NCBI GenBank assembly: GCA_020630295.1
Contig: JAHDBR010000003.1
Location: 1-64,000 of the forward strand
Source: Sphingomonadaceae bacterium
GTDB lineage: Bacteria > Pseudomonadota > Alphaproteobacteria > Sphingomonadales > Sphingomonadaceae
DNA length: 64,000 bases
Direction of reading: 5' to 3'
In this document: positions 16,159-25,056 of the stretch, in pieces
How the letters are laid out: every line of letters starts with the position of its first letter
Numbering within the stretch: the first letter of the stretch is position 1
Position numbers and translations under genes: made by a program
The notes under the pieces: generated by a model
Told to the model about the DNA's origin: nothing
What the model saw: the letters and a program-made list of their open reading frames with translations, nothing else
Databases searched by the model: none

Positions 16159-17724
16159 TCAGGCGATCACTTCCCCAGCAGCCCTAGCCCGTTCGATCAA
16201 AGTTTCTTCTGCCTCAGGCACGAGCCGATAAGCCGCAATCAGCAGGATCGTGCCGATCGGCGCGGCTACAAGAAGCGACATCACACCAGTCGACAGACTT
16301 TCCGTGACCGCTGATACCTGCCCGGCCAAGTAAGGTCCAAGCGCCAGCCCGACGAGAGTTGTCGACAAGAAGAAGGTAGCTGTCGCCGTCCCGCGCATTC
16401 TGGGGAGGACCAAATCCTGCGATGTTGCCGCTGCTGCGCCCAAAGCTGAACTGCCGAACAAGCTCAATACAAAGTTCAGAAAATAGAACAACGGCACGCT
16501 TTCCGTATTGAAAGCAACAATTAGCGGAATGATTGGTGCAAGCACTCCGAATAGCACCACCAGCAAACGACCAGACGGATTACGCTGACGCAGCCAATCT
16601 GCGATTCGCCCGCCCGCTATTACGCCAAGGAAACCGCCGAGAGCACCTGGCCCGCCAATCCACCAACCAACAATGCTGGGAGATTCGCCCAACACGCGGA
16701 TTGCATAAGGGGCAGCCCAAAAACTGATCGCATATGCCGAGAACGCCACCATACCGTACCCCAAAATGGTACAGAGAAATGCAGGTGAACCCCAAATGAG
16801 GGCAAAGGCAGGCGGATCGCGGCGCTTAAGTGATGTGGCCCACGAAAATACCGCATAGTATCCAATACCTACCGCCACCCACTGCGGCACATTACCGGTG
16901 AGAAGTATCAATCCGTAAGCTGCGAGGGCAATAATCCCAGCGCCAATGATGTTCTTCATCAGAGCGGCCTGTCCGTAGCGCGCAGCTTGGAACAATGTGA
17001 ACGGCGGAATTACCGCGAATAATTCATTCACAAAGCCCCGAAAAGGGTCACGCACGGGTTCGGAAATGATACCGTCAGACTGCCCTCGAATGGGCTCCTT
17101 CAGCGTAGCGACCAGTGCCGCCAAAAGTAATCCGGGCACACCAACGGCGATAAATGCTGCCTGCCATCCGGCGAGATCCAACGGACCTCCATCAGGATAT
17201 GCCGCGTTCCAGCGTTCCACGATCAGCCCGCCAATGAGGAGCGACACCCCGCCCCCGAGATACAAACCGGATGAGTAAATTGCGAGTGCGGTGGCACGCA
17301 TCCGCTTGGGAAACCAATCCGAGATAAGCGAATATGCGGCGGGGCTGGCTGTCGCCTCCCCAACACCGACCCCGATACGGGTGATGCTAAGTGTCGCGAA
17401 GCTTCGCGCGAAGCCCGAAAGCGCGGTCATCGCAGACCATAGCGCCAAGCCTATCGTCATTAGGCGGATCCGGTGCCAGCTATCGGCTAGTTTTCCTAAA
17501 GGAATACCGAAAAGCGCATAGAAGACCCCGAACGCGGTCCCGTACAGGAATCCTAAATCGTCATCGCCAATGTTCAAATCGGCTTTGATATCTTCAGCTA
17601 GGATCGACAGGATATTCCGGTCAACGAAGTTGAGTATATAGACCAAGACCAGAATGCTGAGGGCATACCAGCTATAAGCGGGAACCTTCTGCGCTTCTTG
17701 TTCGACTTCAGTCTGCCCGCTCAT
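16159..17724 (-). CDS. MFS transporter (spinster-like)
   Basis: This 521-residue protein has about twelve membrane segments. The first (YALSILVLVYILNFVDRNILSIL) has the NFVDR feature common in spinster-like and sugar-acid MFS carriers. The loop between helices 2 and 3 reads GIPLGKLADSWHRIRL, and RIADWLRQRNPSGR lies in the second half. The substrate cannot be told from sequence. The start codon lies 17 bases inside the end of queC, so the two genes are probably co-transcribed. Confidence 0.85.
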   Translation of the reverse strand: MSGQTEVEQEAQKVPAYSWYALSILVLVYILNFVDRNILSILAEDIKADLNIGDDDLGFLYGTAFGVFYALFGIPLGKLADSWHRIRLMTIGLALWSAMTALSGFARSFATLSITRIGVGVGEATASPAAYSLISDWFPKRMRATALAIYSSGLYLGGGVSLLIGGLIVERWNAAYPDGGPLDLAGWQAAFIAVGVPGLLLAALVATLKEPIRGQSDGIISEPVRDPFRGFVNELFAVIPPFTLFQAARYGQAALMKNIIGAGIIALAAYGLILLTGNVPQWVAVGIGYYAVFSWATSLKRRDPPAFALIWGSPAFLCTILGYGMVAFSAYAISFWAAPYAIRVLGESPSIVGWWIGGPGALGGFLGVIAGGRIADWLRQRNPSGRLLVVLFGVLAPIIPLIVAFNTESVPLFYFLNFVLSLFGSSALGAAAATSQDLVLPRMRGTATATFFLSTTLVGLALGPYLAGQVSAVTESLSTGVMSLLVAAPIGTILLIAAYRLVPEAEETLIERARAAGEVIA

Positions 17725-18409
17725 ATGTTATCCCGTCCTCTAACCCAGCGTCCAAGAAGCCCTTCTGCCTTAAACGACAGCTGTCGCATACCCCGCATGC
17801 AATATCATTTGCACTCGGGTCATAGCATGACCAACTTAGCCCCGTATCCAGACCCAGCCTGTGCGCCTCGCTGGCAATATCCGCTTTGCTCATATGCTGA
17901 AGCGGCGCATGGATTACAAACGGCTCACCCTCCACGCCTGCCTTAGTTCCCAGCCGTGCAGTCTCGGTGAAACTTGCAATGAATTCTGGGCGGCAATCAG
18001 GATAGCCGGAGTAATCCAGCGCATTGACACCGATAAAGATGTCGTGTGACCCGGTCGCCTCTGCCCAAGCGGATGTCAGCGAAAGGAACACCAGATTGCG
18101 CGCCGGCACATAAGTAACCGGTATGTCGTCGCCCACGCCGGATTTAGGTACGTCGATATTGTCCGTTAGCGCGGAGCCGCCAAAGGCACGCAAATCAAGT
18201 GGCAGGATTTCATGGCGCACACAGCTGAGCGTCTCGGCAATTCGCTTCGCACTTTCGATTTCAATCCGGTGCCGCTGACCGTAGTCTATGGTTAGCGCGA
18301 AAAGCTGGAAGCCCTGCTCCCGGGCGATTGCAGCCGAAACCATCGAGTCAAGTCCACCGGAAAGTAAGACTACGGCAGACTTTTGAGAATTTTTGGACGT
18401 CCGATTCAT
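17708..18409 (-). CDS. queC: 7-cyano-7-deazaguanine synthase
   Basis: This 233-residue enzyme makes preQ0 from 7-carboxy-7-deazaguanine and ammonia using ATP, on the path to queuosine in tRNA. The PP-loop SGGLDS lies near residues 17-22. YGQRHRIE, VPARNLVFLS and GVNALDYSGYPDCR are family motifs. The zinc-binding end is SCYDP...CGVCDSCRLR. No other queuosine gene lies in the window. Confidence 0.96.
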   Translation of the reverse strand: MNRTSKNSQKSAVVLLSGGLDSMVSAAIAREQGFQLFALTIDYGQRHRIEIESAKRIAETLSCVRHEILPLDLRAFGGSALTDNIDVPKSGVGDDIPVTYVPARNLVFLSLTSAWAEATGSHDIFIGVNALDYSGYPDCRPEFIASFTETARLGTKAGVEGEPFVIHAPLQHMSKADIASEAHRLGLDTGLSWSCYDPSANDIACGVCDSCRLRQKGFLDAGLEDGITYERAD

Positions 18410-18480
18410 ACGCTGCGGCTAGTCTGAATTTGATTGTGCTGCAATCCCGACACGGCGCAGCAACGCATTTTTGCGATCAG

Positions 18481-18915
18481 TCAGCAGGGGCCGACGCGGC
18501 GCGCTTCCGCCTTAAATTCGAACGGCACGGCGCCGGCAATTCCTTGCCCTTCTACTTGCACCAGCCCAGATGTTTCCTTGCGAATATTCGTCCGTCCATA
18601 ACCGTTATCACGGCACGTATATTGCACAGTCACTTGGCTAGGGGAATCTTCGACTACAAATCGATTACAGTTCGCGCTTTTATGACGGATTTGGATAAGC
18701 TCGCGCCCAGTCCGGACGCAGATCTTGGCCGGTTCCCCGCCGCTGCGGAAGCGCACTTCCCAAGATCCCTTGCTCAAACTGTCGAGCATCGCCAGCGAGG
18801 GCGCTTGAGCCGCGCTTGGCGTTACAAATGCTGCGGCCAATGCACACAGCGTGGCGGCTTTCAAACCGTACGCTGCGAGGTTTTGCCTCAATTTTGAATG
18901 AGCTGTTAGGGCCAT
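18481..18915 (-). CDS. Exported DUF3617-like protein
   Basis: From the ATG at 18915 the protein has 144 residues. A signal peptide is present (LKAATLCALAAAFVTPSAAQA). The mature part begins SKGSWEVRFRSGG and contains spaced cysteines (KICV, SANCNRF, YTCRD and the terminal Cys), which resembles DUF3617 periplasmic proteins. An earlier ATG at 18933 is possible but spoils the signal peptide. The function is not known. Confidence 0.7.
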   Translation of the reverse strand: MALTAHSKLRQNLAAYGLKAATLCALAAAFVTPSAAQAPSLAMLDSLSKGSWEVRFRSGGEPAKICVRTGRELIQIRHKSANCNRFVVEDSPSQVTVQYTCRDNGYGRTNIRKETSGLVQVEGQGIAGAVPFEFKAEARRVGPC

Positions 18916-18954
18916 AATTACGTTACATATCACGCATTGGGCAATCGACCAAGT

Positions 18955-19848
18955 TCACGCATCGACTTCGAAAATTCGTGAGCAGAATGCGCAGTCAATC
19001 AAAATCATACCATTATCATCGCGCATCTCCAAACGTTCTGCTTCCGGGAATTTGGTCAGGACATCCGCATAGTGTTCGATTGAACACCGACACCCTTTTG
19101 TAATGGACGCACCGGGCTGCACACGGACCTCTTTTTCTTCGTGATATAATCGCCAGACAATGGCTTCGAGGGATAAAGTTTCGTCAAGCAGTTCCTCGTG
19201 ACGGACGCTGCCCGCCATAATTGAAACGTGCTCCCATTCCGGGTGATCCAGCCTCGCGTGGAGCCGTTCACGGCCGACTTCTCCGTCGGGCAGATGCTGG
19301 ACGAGAATACCCGCTGCAGCACATCCCTCAGCGCCCGAGCGTACTCCCACGCGGATCAATGTCGGGATTTGCTCCGACTGTACGAAGTAGCTCTCGCAAG
19401 CCGCAGAAAGCGTCTCACCTTCGAGCGGAACGATACCCTGATATCGCCCGTCAGCTTCTGGCTGATCAATCGTAATTGCCAAATAGCCTTTACCGAACAG
19501 TGCAAATAGCGAGGGGTTGGCGCCCACTTCAGCCAGCCTGTCTGCATCAAAATCGACATAACCGCGCAGCTGGCCATCCTTGAAATCGCAAACCAGCAGA
19601 TTCACCACGCCGCCTTCGGTTTGCGCTTGGATGGTTACCTGTCCGCCGGCCGATTTGAGGAGTCCGCCAATCAGCGATGTGACAACCAGCGCCTCTGCCA
19701 ACAGATGCGTTATTGCAGGCGGGTAAGCGTGCGCGGAGAGGATTTCATCGAGCACACCATCGAGCCGGACAGCGCGGCCGCGCGCGTTTCGATCAGGCAG
19801 GGTGAAGCCCAGCATTTGATCACTGAACGTTTCGGTTTGGTCGGTCAT
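18955..19848 (-). CDS. hslO: Redox-regulated holdase chaperone Hsp33
   Basis: This 297-residue cytoplasmic chaperone is switched on by oxidation and heat. The zinc-binding redox switch is at the C-terminus: GCRCS near residue 254 and CAFC near residue 287. The N-terminal domain shows AEALVVTSLIGGLLKSAGGQ, and a mid region shows GRYQGIVPLEGETLS. It lies 45 bases downstream of argF on the same strand, an order known from other alphaproteobacteria. Confidence 0.95.
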   Translation of the reverse strand: MTDQTETFSDQMLGFTLPDRNARGRAVRLDGVLDEILSAHAYPPAITHLLAEALVVTSLIGGLLKSAGGQVTIQAQTEGGVVNLLVCDFKDGQLRGYVDFDADRLAEVGANPSLFALFGKGYLAITIDQPEADGRYQGIVPLEGETLSAACESYFVQSEQIPTLIRVGVRSGAEGCAAAGILVQHLPDGEVGRERLHARLDHPEWEHVSIMAGSVRHEELLDETLSLEAIVWRLYHEEKEVRVQPGASITKGCRCSIEHYADVLTKFPEAERLEMRDDNGMILIDCAFCSRIFEVDA

Positions 19849-19893
19849 CCGCCGAATATGGGGATGCTGCCGCGGAAAACGAGTCTTACCGGA

Positions 19894-20829
19894 TCAGAGC
19901 TTACCCAGCGCCCACAGCAGGATCGACTTTTGGGCGTGTATCCGGTTCTCGGCTTCATCGAACACCACGGATTGCGGCCCCTCAAAGACAGCCTCGTTCA
20001 CCTCGTCCCCTACGTGCGCTGGCAGGCAATGCAGAAAGATGGCATCAGATTTGGCATGGGCCATCAGCGCTTCATTGACTTGAAAGGGTGCCATAGCGGC
20101 AAGCTTTTCTGCCGCATCATCTTGTCCCATCGAAATCCACGTATCGGTTACGATAACATCTGCATCGTTGGCTGCCGCCGCTGCATCTTGTGTCAGATCA
20201 ACACGCGCGCCGTTCTGCCTAGCCATTTCGACAAATTCAGCATCCGGACCATATCCCGCAGGCGTGGCAACGCGGACATTGAACTTCATTAATCCGGCGG
20301 CCTCCAGAATTGAATGAAGGACATTGTTGCCATCGCCCATCCATGCGACTTCTAATCCTGGCAAAGCCTTGCGGTGCTCGATCATTGTCAACAGGTCGGC
20401 GACTATCTGGCACGGATGCGAACGATCGGTCAGTCCGTTGATGACCGGCACTGTCGCGTGCCGGGCCATCTCTTCTATTTTGGCATGATCGTCCGTCCGT
20501 AGCATGATGGCATCGCACATACGGCTCAGCACACGCGCAGTATCTGCAATAGTCTCGCCGCGCCCCAGTTGGCTGGTACCGGCTTCCAGAATAAACGCGC
20601 TGCCCCCCAGCTGACGCATGGCAATATCAAAACTCACCCGGGTCCGTGTGGAGTTCTTTTCAAAGATCATCGCCAGAGTGTGGCCCTCAAGCGGGCGATC
20701 CTGATCCGCTTTACCTTTGGGCCAGCTATAGCGCGCTGCCTTACGGTCCTGCGCATCATTGATCATGGCCGCTATCGCATCACCGCCAGCGTCAGTCAGA
20801 TCAAGAAAATTACGAGTGTCCCGTGCCAT
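19894..20829 (-). CDS. argF: Ornithine carbamoyltransferase
   Basis: This 311-residue enzyme joins carbamoyl phosphate and ornithine to give citrulline in arginine synthesis. The phosphate-binding motif is [10 protein letters not shown] near residue 59, followed by [12 protein letters not shown] and the ornithine-site [12 protein letters not shown] near 268. It begins two bases after the argD stop, a clear operon. Confidence 0.96.
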   Translation of the reverse strand: MARDTRNFLDLTDAGGDAIAAMINDAQDRKAARYSWPKGKADQDRPLEGHTLAMIFEKNSTRTRVSFDIAMRQLGGSAFILEAGTSQLGRGETIADTARVLSRMCDAIMLRTDDHAKIEEMARHATVPVINGLTDRSHPCQIVADLLTMIEHRKALPGLEVAWMGDGNNVLHSILEAAGLMKFNVRVATPAGYGPDAEFVEMARQNGARVDLTQDAAAAANDADVIVTDTWISMGQDDAAEKLAAMAPFQVNEALMAHAKSDAIFLHCLPAHVGDEVNEAVFEGPQSVVFDEAENRIHAQKSILLWALGKL

Positions 20830-20831
20830 AA

Positions 20832-22022
20832 TCAGCTCGCTTGCGGGATTTCGTAATCTGCTGCACCCGCAGAAAGCTTCTCGAAGAACTCTTCGATTTC
20901 GGCATCCTCAATCACTAGCGGCGGCAATAGACGCAAAGTATTATCACCCGCTGCAACCATCAACAGCTGGTGATTATCGCGCAAGTGCACAAAGAACGGC
21001 CGGCTTTCGACCTTCATTTTGATGCCCAGCATCAGACCTTTGCCGCGAACCAGTTCAAACAAATCGGGATAATTTCCGATAAACTGTTCCAGGCGCGTCC
21101 GGATACGCTCTCCCTTATCGCGCACGCTGGCCAAAAACTCTTCATTCGCGACCGCATCCATAACTGCCTGACCCGCCGCCATCGCCAGGGGGTTTCCACC
21201 ATACGTCGAGCCATGGGTACCAAAGGTCATGCCGCGAGCAGCTTTCTCGGTTGCGAGACAGGCACCAAGCGGAAAGCCGCCGCCAATACCTTTGGCTGTC
21301 GCTACAATATCGGGGACAATGCCGTATTGTTCATAGGCATAAAGCGTTCCGGTCCGGGCTACGCCGCATTGAACCTCGTCCAGCGCCAGCATCAGATCAT
21401 GCTCGTCCGCAAGTTCGCGTAGTCCCTTCAAAAACGCATCTGATGCAGGGCGTATGCCGCCCTCGCCTTGGATCGGCTCCACCAGAAAACCGGCCGTGTT
21501 CGGGCCAATCAGCGCTTTGGCCGACTCAAGATCATCGAACTCTGCATATTTGAAGCCTTCCAGTAGCGGCTGAAAGCCATGGTGCATCTTGGTCTGGTTC
21601 GACGCGCTAATGGTGGCCATCGTACGGCCATGAAACGCCATCGAGAATGTTATCAGTTCGTTCTTATGCTCTGCACCCGCTGACTGATGATAGGCGCGCG
21701 CAGTCTTGATCGCGGTTTCGACAGCTTCCGCGCCTGAGTTTGTGAAAAATACAGTATCTGCAAATGTGTGGTCGACCAGCGATTGCGCCAGCTTCTCTCC
21801 CTGTGGACTTCCGTACAGGTTTGACACGTGCATCAGCGTCTCTGCCTGTTTCTGGATCGCGCCAATCAGTCCGGGATGCGAGTGACCGAGCAAATTCACG
21901 GCAATACCACTGGCAAAATCCAGATATCGCGTCCCGTTTTCATCGATAAGGTGGCAGTTTTCTCCGCGGACTGGACGGACACCGCAACGGGGGTAAACGG
22001 GCATTAGCGGGGTGATAGCCAT
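20832..22022 (-). CDS. argD: Acetylornithine/succinyldiaminopimelate aminotransferase
   Basis: This 396-residue PLP enzyme makes N-acetylornithine and may also serve lysine synthesis. Family motifs are [27 protein letters not shown] and the PLP lysine in [13 protein letters not shown] near residue 243. It is the first gene of the argD-argF-hslO unit on the minus strand. Confidence 0.94.
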   Translation of the reverse strand: MAITPLMPVYPRCGVRPVRGENCHLIDENGTRYLDFASGIAVNLLGHSHPGLIGAIQKQAETLMHVSNLYGSPQGEKLAQSLVDHTFADTVFFTNSGAEAVETAIKTARAYHQSAGAEHKNELITFSMAFHGRTMATISASNQTKMHHGFQPLLEGFKYAEFDDLESAKALIGPNTAGFLVEPIQGEGGIRPASDAFLKGLRELADEHDLMLALDEVQCGVARTGTLYAYEQYGIVPDIVATAKGIGGGFPLGACLATEKAARGMTFGTHGSTYGGNPLAMAAGQAVMDAVANEEFLASVRDKGERIRTRLEQFIGNYPDLFELVRGKGLMLGIKMKVESRPFFVHLRDNHQLLMVAAGDNTLRLLPPLVIEDAEIEEFFEKLSAGAADYEIPQAS

Positions 22023-22117
22023 GGGAACTGATCCTCAATTCAAAACAACGACCCGAAGGTCAAAATACGAATGGCGACCCCATAGGAGCCGCCACCCGAA
22101 ATATCTATTCAATTGAA

Positions 22118-22152
22118 ACCGCTTTGGTCAATCACTTAACCCAATAAGCGGT
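22118..22152 (-). terminator. Candidate terminator for the cold-shock gene
   Basis: ACCGCTTTGG (22118-22127) pairs with CCAATAAGCGGT (22141-22152), with a two-base bulge. It lies 29 bases past the stop of the minus-strand cold-shock gene. The T-tract is weak (TTTCAATTG on the minus strand), so termination may be partial. Confidence 0.45.
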
Positions 22153-22180
22153 GAGCAACTGCGCAGCAGGCAAATAGTGC

Positions 22181-22990
22181 TTACTCAGCGGGCACCAAAT
22201 TGACTGCGGAATGTTTGCCGCGGCGATCAACCTCAATATCGAACTGGAAACGTTCGCCTTCGTTGATTGCCTGCAGCCCGGAGCGCTCAACAGCGCTGAT
22301 ATGCACGAATGCGTCAGGCTGTCCGTCATCACGGACGAGGAAGCCGAAGCCCTTCATCGCGTTGAAGAATTTCACTGTGCCTGTGGCCTTTTCGCCAGTC
22401 AGCTCGCGCTGCGGAGGTCCGCCGCGATCACCGCCGCCTTCGCCGCCGCCGCTATCGGAAACAGGAATAACATCGCCAACGATCTGGATATCTTGTGCAG
22501 AAACTTTTCCGCCACGGTCGACCAGATTGAATTCGAGACCCTGCCCTTCAGCCAGACCTTGAAGGCCCGCGCGCTCAACCGCAGAAATGTGCACGAACAC
22601 ATCTTCGCCGCCAGCTTCCTGCTGAATAAAGCCGAAACCTTTTTGCGAGTTGAAGAACTTTACAACGCCCTTGCCGGTTCCAACGACTTGTGCGGGCATA
22701 CGGTTAAAACCGCCGCCACCGGCACCGCCGCCGCCACCACCGCCTTGGCCACCGCGGAAACCGCCGCCTCCGCCGCCCGGGCCGCGACCACCGCCGCCGC
22801 CGCCGCCGAAGCGATCACCGCCACCACCGAAACGGTCCCCACCGCCTCCGTAGCGGTCATTACCGCCGCCATAATTATCGCCGCCAAAACCGCCGCTTGG
22901 TCCGCCACCGCCGAAAGGATCGAAGCTATCTTCACCGAAACCGTCGCGCTTATCTCGGCCTCGGCCACGGCGCCCTTTATCATAACCCAT
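22181..22990 (-). CDS. Tandem cold-shock-domain RNA-binding protein with Gly/Arg-rich tail
   Basis: This 269-residue protein begins with about 100 residues of Gly, Arg, Asp and Phe repeats ([12 protein letters not shown]-type units). Two cold-shock domains follow, each with the RNA-binding motifs KGFGFI/KGFGFL and VFVHIS/AFVHIS (about residues 110-175 and 205-269). Single-domain CspA is about 70 residues, so this is a fused pair with an added disordered tail. It is likely an RNA chaperone. The tail is encoded by a low-complexity GGN tract at about 22690-22930. Confidence 0.9.
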   Translation of the reverse strand: MGYDKGRRGRGRDKRDGFGEDSFDPFGGGGPSGGFGGDNYGGGNDRYGGGGDRFGGGGDRFGGGGGGGRGPGGGGGGFRGGQGGGGGGGAGGGGFNRMPAQVVGTGKGVVKFFNSQKGFGFIQQEAGGEDVFVHISAVERAGLQGLAEGQGLEFNLVDRGGKVSAQDIQIVGDVIPVSDSGGGEGGGDRGGPPQRELTGEKATGTVKFFNAMKGFGFLVRDDGQPDAFVHISAVERSGLQAINEGERFQFDIEVDRRGKHSAVNLVPAE

Positions 22991-23247
22991 AATCTAAATC
23001 GTACCTTCGCATTTCCGCCCCGTAATATAGTTCAGACAGCGGCACGGGCGAAAATGTGCCGGACATCGTAGAAAAAGGAATCAATTATCCCCCTCACAAT
23101 CCGTAACCATAGCGCACAACAGCGCAAGGCGCGAATAATTTAACTCTTCAGCCATTTCTAACGCAGTTTTGTGACATTTTCGCATAGGCACGCGCTTGCA
23201 GCAAACCCGCACCTACGCCAAAAGAACGCTTCAACATGGAGACAGAA

Positions 23248-23685
23248 ATGAGCGACTTCCGGACTTTATCCGCCAGCTGTATGGCCAGCCCGCAAATCGG
23301 ACTGACCGACATAGCAGACGCGAAGGCGCAAAACGTGTCGCTCATCATCAACAACCGCCCGGACGGCGAAGAGGCAGGCCAGATCACCGGCGCGCAAATC
23401 GAACAGGCGGCGCGCGATGCGGGTCTGGACTACCGTGCCATTCCGATTGGCTCTGCCGGTTTCGGTGAGGCGGACGTGCAAGCGATGGCGGACGCAATCA
23501 GAGATGCTTCCGGAAATGTGCTGGCCTATTGCCGCACCGGAACCCGCTCCACGCTTTTATGGTCGCTGGCTCAAGCTTACCAAGGCGGTGACCCCGAGGA
23601 GATTGCAGCCCATGCAAAGGCCGCTGGCTATGACGTAAGCCCCGTGCGCGCTGCGATGGATATGCTTGCTGCAAAGGCCGGCTGA
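23248..23685 (+). CDS. TIGR01244-type sulfur transferase/phosphatase (DUF442)
   Basis: I choose the ATG at 23248 (145 aa) because GGAGACAG stands just upstream. The short protein has a rhodanese/dual-phosphatase-like core: SLIINNRPDGEE near residue 30 and the Cys loop AYCRTGTRSTLLW near 92-104. It matches the DUF442 family found alone or fused in beta-lactamase-hydrolase-like proteins linked to sulfide oxidation. The substrate is unknown. It begins a four-gene co-directional block. Confidence 0.82.
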   Translation: MSDFRTLSASCMASPQIGLTDIADAKAQNVSLIINNRPDGEEAGQITGAQIEQAARDAGLDYRAIPIGSAGFGEADVQAMADAIRDASGNVLAYCRTGTRSTLLWSLAQAYQGGDPEEIAAHAKAAGYDVSPVRAAMDMLAAKAG

Positions 23686-23687
23686 CC

Positions 23688-24110
23688 TTGGATGACTTGA
23701 TCCGCCAATTGCTGCAACTGGCAGCATCTTTAGCCGCCATTCTGGCGCTGGCGTGGCTGGCTGGGCGGCTCAGGCTGGGCGGTGACATCAGGATCAAGAA
23801 TGCAGACCATGCGCGCCGCTTGGCTGACGAAGTCCTCAGCGGTTTTGACCCGGTCGATATCGTGGTTGATCGCTCCGGATACGGCGCGCTGCTGCGCGAT
23901 GATAAGGGCCGTATTATGCTGCTGCGGCAGCACGGCGTTCATTTTGCGGGACGCGTGATGCATCAGCGTCCAGAGGCGCGGCTGGATCAAGGAAGTCTTA
24001 CGATCTACCCGGACGACAAACCCTTCGGACCGGTCACATTGAACCTTGGCAGCGAGGCCCAAATCTGGGCGGCCAGTTTCCGGCGGATGGAAAGGCAAGC
24101 CCATGCCTGA
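23688..24110 (+). CDS. Membrane-anchored protein of unknown function
   Basis: This 140-residue protein starts at a TTG two bases after the previous stop. One N-terminal membrane helix (LLQLAASLAAILALAWLAG, residues 8-26) is followed by a soluble domain with ADEVLSGFDPVDIVVDRSGYGALLRDDKGRIMLLRQHG. Similar small proteins are common in sphingomonads but have no assigned role. It overlaps the next gene start by eight bases, so it is translated with the hydroxylase. Confidence 0.72.
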   Translation: MDDLIRQLLQLAASLAAILALAWLAGRLRLGGDIRIKNADHARRLADEVLSGFDPVDIVVDRSGYGALLRDDKGRIMLLRQHGVHFAGRVMHQRPEARLDQGSLTIYPDDKPFGPVTLNLGSEAQIWAASFRRMERQAHA

Positions 24111-25035
24111 CTTTAACCCGGTCGATTATGCGGTTCCCGGCTTTGTCCTGTTAGTCATCATCGAGATGCTATGGGCGCGCAAACGCAAGCCTGAGGCTTA
24201 CGAACCACGCGACACTCTCACCTCCTTGGCGTTCGGTCTGGGAAGCACAGTCTCGGGCCTCATGTTCGGCATTGTGGCGTTCGTGATCTTTGCCGCGGCG
24301 TATGAATTCCGTATTTTCACTATCGGTTGGCAGTGGTGGGCATGGGCGGCGTGCTTTGTGCTGGATGACCTGGCATATTACTGGGTGCACCGCGCAGGCC
24401 ACCGCATCCGCTGGATGTGGGCGAGCCATGTCAATCACCACTCCAGCCAGCATTACAACCTCAGCACTGCATTGCGTCAGACATGGACCAGCGCATTCAC
24501 TTTCGGGGTGCTGTTCACCGTACCACTGGTGCTGCTGGGCTTTCATCCGGTCATGATTGCGGTGTGCGGCGGCTTCAACTTAATATACCAATTCTGGATC
24601 CACACCGAAGCGATCGACAAAATGCCCCGCTGGTTCGAGGCAGTGATGAATACCCCCAGCCATCACCGCGTCCACCATGCGACAAACCCGCTCTATCTGG
24701 ACCGGAACTATGCCGGCGTTTTTATCATTTGGGACCGGATGTTCGGCACATTCCAGCGCGAAGTTGATAGCGAGACTATCCGCTACGGCATTGTCCGCCA
24801 GCTGGGCAGTTTCAATTTGCTATGGGCCGTGTTTCACGAATGGATCGGCATTTTTCGCGATCTGTGGAGCGCACCGTGGCGGCACAAGCTGTCCTATCTG
24901 CTACGCGAGCCGGGCTGGAGCCACGATGGCAGCCGGATGACAAGCGACATGATCCGCAGCGATTGGCAGAAGCGGATGGCTGCACATCCAGTTGCAACAG
25001 AAAACCCGATTGCCGAACAGGATAAGTCCGCGTAA
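24103..25035 (+). CDS. Fatty acid hydroxylase / sterol desaturase family protein
   Basis: From the ATG at 24103 the protein has 310 residues. It is a di-iron membrane oxygenase with four or more helices. The histidine boxes are HRAGHR near 94, HVNHHSSQH near 107, and HHRVHH near 190. The substrate (a sterol, hopanoid, carotenoid or lipid) cannot be told. The longer reading from 24046 would overlap the upstream gene. A GMC-family oxidase follows in the same direction. Confidence 0.9.
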   Translation: MPDFNPVDYAVPGFVLLVIIEMLWARKRKPEAYEPRDTLTSLAFGLGSTVSGLMFGIVAFVIFAAAYEFRIFTIGWQWWAWAACFVLDDLAYYWVHRAGHRIRWMWASHVNHHSSQHYNLSTALRQTWTSAFTFGVLFTVPLVLLGFHPVMIAVCGGFNLIYQFWIHTEAIDKMPRWFEAVMNTPSHHRVHHATNPLYLDRNYAGVFIIWDRMFGTFQREVDSETIRYGIVRQLGSFNLLWAVFHEWIGIFRDLWSAPWRHKLSYLLREPGWSHDGSRMTSDMIRSDWQKRMAAHPVATENPIAEQDKSA

Positions 25036-25056
25036 CCTTTCGCAAAAGGAGAGGTC

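Noticed and set aside
22690-22930. CRISPR-like or tandem repeat array
   Set aside because: The repeats are in frame and encode Gly-rich units of the cold-shock protein; there are no spacers.
22211-23071. 286-residue plus-strand frame rich in Ala/Thr
   Set aside because: It is the complement of the Gly-rich tail and cold-shock domains; its composition comes from the GGN repeat.
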